DNA of 64,000 bases from Siphonodentalium dalli (Eukaryota; Mollusca; Scaphopoda; Gadilida; Siphonodentaliidae): contig CP136067.1 of assembly GCA_032622095.1 (NCBI GenBank), forward strand, positions 82,238,705-82,302,704. The letters are read 5' to 3'. A model generated the notes under the pieces. The model had not been told where the DNA came from and searched no databases. It was given only the letters and a program-made list of their open reading frames with translations. Made by a program: the position numbers and the translations under genes. How positions within the stretch are numbered: the first letter of the stretch is position 1; every line of letters begins with the position of its first letter. This document shows, piece after piece, positions 58,300 to 64,000 of this stretch.

Positions 58300-59000
58300 A
58301 ATCCGAAAATTAGTAGAGCGGTTTTGATCCAAAATGTGACATAACCTATGGGGAACAAGTTGGGACCAATGTATTTCGATTTGTTACCATATTATGCACA
58401 TGGACAATATCGTGTGCAACAAATTTTCGGTGTGTCAACATTTTTAAGCGCATGTTTGTCCGTAAATCGGGTAACATTATATTTTATGAAATTTACTTCA
58501 AACAATATTTAACTCACCAATGGTTGCCAATTATATACCTGATATGTTCCTCATATATTGCCTTGTTATTATATGACACGATTATCCCAGTGTTCATGTG
58601 TCAAAATTTCGTAAAAAAGTTAAAATGCTTCCTTTTACTAGCTGTGAGTTGAGACACGTTTGATATGTTCAATCGTCACATACGTAAAACACTATTATAC
58701 GAAATACTCTTCAATCCGATATATTACTTTAATGGAACAGTTCTATATTTGGGGTCCCATTAGCACGAGTAAATTTACAACATCCCCAAAATGTTAGAAA
58801 GTACGTTTACGTGCAAACCGCGAATAATCAAACACAAAATCGACCCGGGCATACTCGTTTGTTGTAACAAGTAACAAGTTTCCACTTGCCATCGATACTC
58901 TCCGCTTTCGGCGCTTTGGTATATATATATGACAATAGCGTAAAAGTTGTATACCGGTTTTATAAATGCGGGTAATATTACCACGCCGAAAGGCGCGAAC
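58300..59000. other. No gene recognised
   Basis: No supportable coding or repeat feature. Confidence 0.4.
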
Positions 59001-59003
59001 GGT

Positions 59004-59228
59004 TCAATCAATCAAGTTTATTGTCTATGTAAATCAATAAATGACATTTAGACATCAATTAACATATATACATATAATTTACAGGTTACACGCGTGCGTT
59101 GTAATATGTTTCCCCACAGCAACAGGCAGCCTTGAGCATATTAAAGCCGCACACATTTCTTGGAAGTCCAAAAAATGCATGCAGCTGCAATCTACCCACG
59201 ACTGCCAACCACTGTGGTAACACCCTCA
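59004..59228 (-). mobile_element. Probable LINE 3' end (TTGATTGATTGA tail), target of LINE B
   Basis: On the minus strand the sequence ends AATAAACTTGATTGATTGA, the same style of tail as LINE D. LINE B inserted at its 59218-59228 side, so its upstream part, if any, continues beyond 61083. The coding part is not identified. Confidence 0.45.
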
Positions 59229-59382
59229 GTAATCTGATGCTATTGAAAATATACAGTATGAAGCAGATCGCATCGTAACGGGTGCCACTAGGTCTGTCAG
59301 TAAGTCGACACTCCTAGCAGAAACTGGTTGGGAAACTTTAAAATCACGACGTGAAAAATACCAACTGAAGCTATTCTATAAG

Positions 59383-59883
59383 ATGGTGTATGGCCAGGCA
59401 CCAATATATCTAATAACTTTAGTACATCCAACTCACAGTCAGATATCGGGACGTGTCACCAGACAAAGCAATTGTTTTACGGTTCCAGTTTTCGATAATG
59501 AATATCACAGAAGATCCTTCCTTCCCTCGACAACCACTTTGTGGAATAACCTTGACACAAACAGGATTGCCATGGATTCAATAGTGACATTCTCAAAGTC
59601 ATTGAATTCTAACATGAACAATATCCCTAAATGGTTTTATTATGCCTACACACGCGATGCGCAGGTTTTGCACTCTCGACTTAGACTGCACTGTAGCCAC
59701 TTAAATTACCACACCTATTCAAATTTTGTTTCTGACCAACCCATGTGTGCTTGCGTTGAGCTAGAGGATACCGAACATTATTTACTCGAATGCGAAAGAT
59801 ATGACTCACAAAGATCTTCATTACTAACCAGTGTCTGGCCTTTGCAACATTACAACCGAGGTGCTACTCCGTGGTTCCACTGA
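59383..59883 (+). pseudogene. LINE B ORF2 remnant
   Basis: Covers MVYGQAPIYLITLV through CACVELEDTEHYLLECERYD. The Gly of copy A's CACGE is Val here. The frame is lost after RSSLLTS. The recognisable frame begins earlier, at about 59231. Confidence 0.8.
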
Positions 59884-60295
59884 ACTCTTACATGACGATA
59901 ATATAACCATTTTCAGAGAAGTACAAAAGTATATCCTAAGAACCAAACGATTCAAATTCAATCAGTAATGACCCCGAGGACCCATTCGTTAAACCACACA
60001 CACGCACAATAACCAAATAAAATCGGAAGATATGCAATAATGAGCTAGTTTATAACCTGACCAGATAAGAAAACATTCCGCGTTCAAATTCATTGTGAAC
60101 TGTTACCGTGGTGCGTCGTCGGCTCAGATGCTAAAAGTCAGCTCCTCAAAATAATTCTGTCTACATCAGATTTTCCACATATCTTTAAATTCTCCTCTAT
60201 CTGAAACATTACTATTCTGCCCTTTTCTCCCACTGACCTGATATTAATTTGTCTAACACCAACTATTATCAATACCAACTATTAGTCTTACTTAA

Positions 60296-60788
60296 AGGCA
60301 CGTGAGGCCTTAATTGTCGAAAATATTCATATTTGTTCCAAACACCGTAGACAGAAAAACATTAAAACGCATACAGTTTCGTTCATATATATTATGACCA
60401 TTGCGTAAACAGCATGTTATCATAAAGACCTACTATATTTTACCTAAGCAAGAGCCTGATTTTGTTACAGAAGACAGCACAATGCTACTGGCTAATCACA
60501 CACAAATGGCATAAACGCTCTTCATTAGTTCCATATCAGGAATTCACCCACAAATAACGCTCTTTATGTTTACCATCATAATATAAACAAACACCAGAAA
60601 AGTAACTTTTTATGCTTTTGTTTACATAACAATAGTATATATATGACAATAACATACTGTTTATGCGATATTTCTTATTTGTATACGGACAAAGTCTGTC
60701 TACATTTTGATGTTCTTTCTGTTTGTGGCGGTTTTTGACGGGTGGAAATATTTTTACAGGATACCCACCGCCAAGGCCAACCGTACCT
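60296..60788. mobile_element. TTAA-flanked MITE inside LINE B (493 bp)
   Basis: TTAA borders both ends (60292-60295 and 60789-60792). The termini are imperfect inverses (AGGCACGTGAGGCCTT and, inverted, AGGTACGGTTGGCCTT). LINE copy A shows the uninterrupted site ACTTAAACCG near 30924-30933, so the inserted unit plus one TTAA is demonstrated directly. It encodes nothing. piggyBac-like integration is inferred from the TTAA. Confidence 0.92.
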
Positions 60789-61089
60789 TTAAACCGTTTA
60801 TTCCATAAAACTCAATTTCGACACACCTATCGAACGAGCCCAATGCGTGAGTTGATGCGAGACAAAAACTAAATAAACGCCAACTGTGAGCAACACATTG
60901 TCTGAAATACATCGCACTTAATTCAAGCTTACTCACGACGTGGGCTCGGTCACATCGTAATCGGAGACGACACATATAAGCTACCAGCTTGCTGTCGAAT
61001 CCCCTCCATACCATAACTTGTTATTATGTTGTAATTACTTTATGAATTATATGGATTAAATACTGTTTACACTAACACCCTCATTCCCA

Positions 61090-61215
61090 CCACCCTGCCA
61101 GACCACTTCACCGGGCGCCATGGTGGAGCACACCCCGCTCCACGCGAGACAAATGCACCGTGTGGAGCGGGGCCCGGTCGGCTCAGTCATCCCTCCGCGG
61201 CACCGCGGAGCTGGT
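61090..61215. other. GC-rich patch with two hairpins
   Basis: CCCCGCTCCAC pairs with GTGTGGAGCGGGG, and CTCCGCGG with CCGCGGAG, in sequence much richer in G and C than its surroundings. It could be structured LINE 3' sequence interrupted by LINE B. No RNA gene family recognised. Confidence 0.5.
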
Positions 61216-61615
61216 GCACTTTTACTGACCATCTCTTATTTTCCATATATCTGGCGAAATATTCTGATTTTAATTAAAATTAAAATAAACTTTAGATGAG
61301 CCTAAATAGTTCATTGATAATATAAAACATGGTATTAAAATTAGTTAATATCACTAGCATTGTCGCCGTTGGCATTGATTTCGATAACCCACGATAGATA
61401 TAATGTATCGGCACAGAACTACACGCCTCTAAGCTACCTCTTCACGCCCCTGTTTTCGTTTCTGCTATTTTTGGCACATGATTACGTCGCTCTAGATTAT
61501 AGCCGAGCAGATAATTAAACGTTTGATAGAAAGTTGCCATAATTCAACTGTATTGCTTATTTAGAAGTTTCGTCTTGTAATTAATGTAAAGGTTTAATAC
61601 AAAACGGACACTCGT

Positions 61616-61690
61616 AATGAGCTGAGTAATGAGCACGAGTAATGAGCTGAGCAATGAGCACGAGTAATGAGCACGGGTAATGAGCTGATA
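61616..61690 (+). repeat. TAATGAGC short tandem repeat
   Basis: TAATGAGCTGAG and TAATGAGCACGAG units alternate about six times. Confidence 0.85.
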
Positions 61691-61848
61691 TCCAACAATA
61701 TGTTATGCTGTGATATTAATAAAAACTATACAAGTGTGCCTTATCAATTGTCTTTCCCAATGAGTGATATCACATGCGTGCATATCTATAGCCAACCCAC
61801 ACGCAAATCATACTACCCATGAATATACCCATTGTAATGGCCAAAGGT

Positions 61849-62075
61849 AACCGGACATTTCCACATTTACCCACTTTCAAAAGCGGACATTTCCCCACCC
61901 GGACATTTACCCACCGGACATTTCCCCACCCTGCTAATAAAATGTAATGTTTTGACAAACATGAAAGGGTGTTTTGACAAACATGAAAGAGTGTTTTGAA
62001 GATAGTTTGGGACATCAACACCATTTCAAGGGCGGGTGCATGGGGAAATGTCCAGTGGGGAAATGTCCGGGATTC
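61849..62075. repeat. CGGACATTTCCCCACC inverted/tandem repeat unit
   Basis: Four forward copies of CGGACATTTCC/ACC lie at about 61851-61935 and two inverse copies (GGGGAAATGTCC) at about 62042-62069. Between them TGTTTTGACAAACATGAAAG is duplicated in tandem. About 225 bp, MITE-like. Confidence 0.65.
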
Positions 62076-62138
62076 CGTTATTAATTCAATCCCTGGTCAA
62101 GTCTGATAACTTAATATACATAATGACACTGGGTCTCA

Positions 62139-62610
62139 TGCGTGTTTGTAAATATGTGCTTTCTCTGCTAACTGTTCATAATTACAAATGCTAGTTATTA
62201 TTTTAAAATATACATACAATTATACGCGACGCCACGATTATAGGCTATGTCGCACGCAAAGTGTGGTCGGCGACATGGTAAGCGTTAATCTGAAACATGT
62301 TCACATATTTTATCTGTATTTGTCACTCGTATGATGGATTACGACACATCTAACTCTTTCTTATCTATAAGATCTACAATCCAACATGGTAACACTATCT
62401 GAACCTTAACTGATATAGTTGAAACAAATGTCGCACACCAAGGGCCGTTTGGCGATATCTTGTGATGCTTGTAACTATGTGCTTTATCTGCCCTATACTA
62501 TTCATGACCACACATGCTAGTTATTTATTATTTAACAAAAATAAAATACAATTCGATGCGACGCCACGATTATTCTGTGACCAAAATTATATATCACACG
62601 CAAAGGGTCA
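62139..62610 (+). repeat. Diverged direct repeat, two units ~320 bp apart
   Basis: ATATGTGCTTTCTCTGC / CTATGTGCTTTATCTGC, AATGCTAGTTATTA / ATGCTAGTTATTTATTA and GCGACGCCACGATTAT occur in the same order in 62139-62280 and 62458-62610. Confidence 0.7.
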
Positions 62611-62619
62611 AGAGCAGTT

Positions 62620-64000
62620 CGCGGACTGATCTTGTGTGTCGAAGCCATTTACAGAGTTTGAATCTGCAGATTTAAGCGATTTACGTTATGGTTAGAAGGA
62701 ACTAAATAAGTAGAATTACGTCCCTTTCGTTTTTACACCCAATCTCGAATACGAGTTAAAAAAATTCTGGCACGCGATTGGCGTATAATAGTTAAATTAT
62801 ATTTACAAATTAAATAAATATTATACCTATGGCATGTATAAATGTGGGTTTTTCCTAGTCTGAAATGCGTTCGTGTCCAAACATTGACGGGAGAATAAGG
62901 CTGGGTATTTGCTTTCGTCAGCAGTTCAAATTTTATGCAAAAAGTGGGGTAGTGTGAAAAACTTGTGTTGAAAAGTTGAAAAAAGCGTGGCTCGGATAGT
63001 ACTCATACATGGCAAAAGATGCGCGAAGGGTTGGGTTTCACGACATTTACGATTTCGTGCAAATCGTATGTAGCAAATTTAGTGGGCGGGGCCAAACTTT
63101 AACACTGAGGCCTATGGAAAACATTTAGTTCCTTCAAACCTTATAATCTGGCGCCGGTATCTGACAAGGTAGCAGCCGCTCTTCCGCCAACAGAAGGCGC
63201 GCCCGCCCTTCGTGCAGCACGTTAAACGTGCCCGGTACCAAACCGGAATATGATGCATGAGCCACACAATGGACCCCGCACTGTAACAGTGGTTGGAAGG
63301 AGGTAGATGCGTTATGTTTCTTAGAGATTCGGCTACTGCCGAGGTTCTGGACTTAGCACACTTGTTCTGTACGCACAAGGAATGCACACTCACGTCCAAA
63401 TGCAAATGCTGTGCTAAAATTTATTGAGCCGCATATTGCGTCTGTGGATCAGACTTTCCGAACAGTATGCAGAACAAGGATCATGATCATTTCGAAAACA
63501 AGAGAACTTTTCTGGCCAAAGCAGCTCTAATAAATGACCAATTCAACTAAACTATCATATCTCATAAAATCCTAAAATTGGAACTTTCAGACTAATATAT
63601 TTGACAATGGACATTAATCTATCTCTTCCCGGCAACCATGGTTCGCGCTGCCACTTGCCAAATTTACCAATGACAAAATTTATTTTCATTTGACAAAAAA
63701 CAAATTCATTTGGCAAAATGTTTGGCAACTGGGTTTTAATTATGACTACCTAGTCATACAACATCGTCGTCGGAAGTGGATTGATTAGTTGTTACCGTGT
63801 GCCGACTTACAGGTAATACAAAGGGAAACGCGATCAAGAAATATATTAACTTAGCGTGGTCAGCAGTTATATAAACTTCTTTACTTTTCCCAAAACAGCA
63901 ATTCCTTCTTTCTGTCATAATCAAACATTTATCAAAAGCTAATTGACCGTTGTTAAAATACGTAAAATGTATATTAATGCCGCCATTAATTGTATACTAC
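62620..64000. other. No gene recognised
   Basis: The 97-residue minus frame at 63112-63405 lies in a slightly GC-richer patch but has no recognisable family. Short TTTGGCAAAA-type strings recur at 63650-63735. Confidence 0.4.

Larger units (their letters stand above)
59229..61072 (+). mobile_element. LINE copy B (same family as A), with 11-bp TSD
   Basis: TAACACCCTCA lies at 59218-59228 and 61073-61083. The copy begins inside the RT thumb (SDAIENIQYEADRIVTGATR) and shares the whole 3' part with copy A. It has TGG where copy A has the TAG stop, and lacks two bases near 59832, which shifts its zinc-knuckle end. Relative to A it also has a 5-bp indel in the 3' UTR. A MITE interrupts the 3' UTR at 60296-60788. 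Confidence 0.92.

Noticed and set aside
63112-63405. Minus-strand frame of 97 residues, Cys-rich
   Set aside because: Cysteines are not spaced like any domain I know and the end has no supporting context.
1-64000. LTR retrotransposons, retroviral copies or Polinton-like elements
   Set aside because: No LTR pair, protease/integrase, capsid or family B polymerase motif was seen; all RT sequences here are of the non-LTR type.

Overview
The window looks like AT-rich nuclear DNA from an invertebrate animal. Support comes from a metazoan-type SLC26 anion transporter, several animal LINE clades (CR1/Jockey-like and L1/Tx1-like), a tRNA-derived SINE, many short inverted-repeat elements, and no bacterial operons or Shine-Dalgarno sites. 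A ~150-bp tandem family at 19.7-20.4 kb resembles repeats I associate with mollusc genomes, so a marine lophotrochozoan is my best guess. That guess is weak.

Only one convincing host gene is present: an SLC26/SulP transporter with a STAS domain on the minus strand (8527-10606). Almost the whole protein lies in one exon. A likely phase-2 splice acceptor sits just upstream of the first ATG, and a poly(A) signal lies downstream. A fragment of an OTU-like cysteine protease domain lies on the minus strand at 11.8-12.1 kb. The rest is repeats.

Layout. 1-8 kb: a 0.8-kb palindromic element with TA ends (1473-2270); a Harbinger-like element (3908-5377) holding a second element with a 9-bp target duplication (4052-4603); an inverted repeat at 5.4-5.9 kb; microsatellites; and a cluster of TTAGTCA/TGACTAA palindromes. 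11.5-12.6 kb: small hairpins and the OTU fragment. 13.85-17.2 kb: a decayed LINE. 18.44-19.26 kb: a GC-rich, nested palindromic element. 22-28.6 kb: hairpins, a ~40-unit minisatellite directly abutting a TTAA-flanked MITE, and interspersed repeats. 28.6-31.2 kb: a young LINE (copy A). 31.3-42.8 kb: a large imperfect inverted repeat whose spacer holds a second inverted repeat (~97% identical by eye), LINE fragments and other repeats; its right arm carries a SINE and a LINE with target duplications. 43.8-50.3 kb: LINE ORF1 and ORF2, the latter with a 2A-like DIHINPGP motif. 51.5-53.6 kb: a second LINE clade. 53.7-55.8 kb: a minus-strand LINE bounded by a 12-bp target duplication. 57.5-58.3 kb: inverted repeats. 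59.2-61.1 kb: LINE copy B with an 11-bp target duplication, interrupted by a 493-bp TTAA-flanked MITE; copy A supplies the empty site.

Functionally the window is one host transporter gene set in dense transposon territory. Its most useful content is evolutionary: nested insertions whose order can be read from target duplications, two LINE copies acting as before/after records, and an unusual density of long inverted repeats that could give double-stranded RNA if transcribed.
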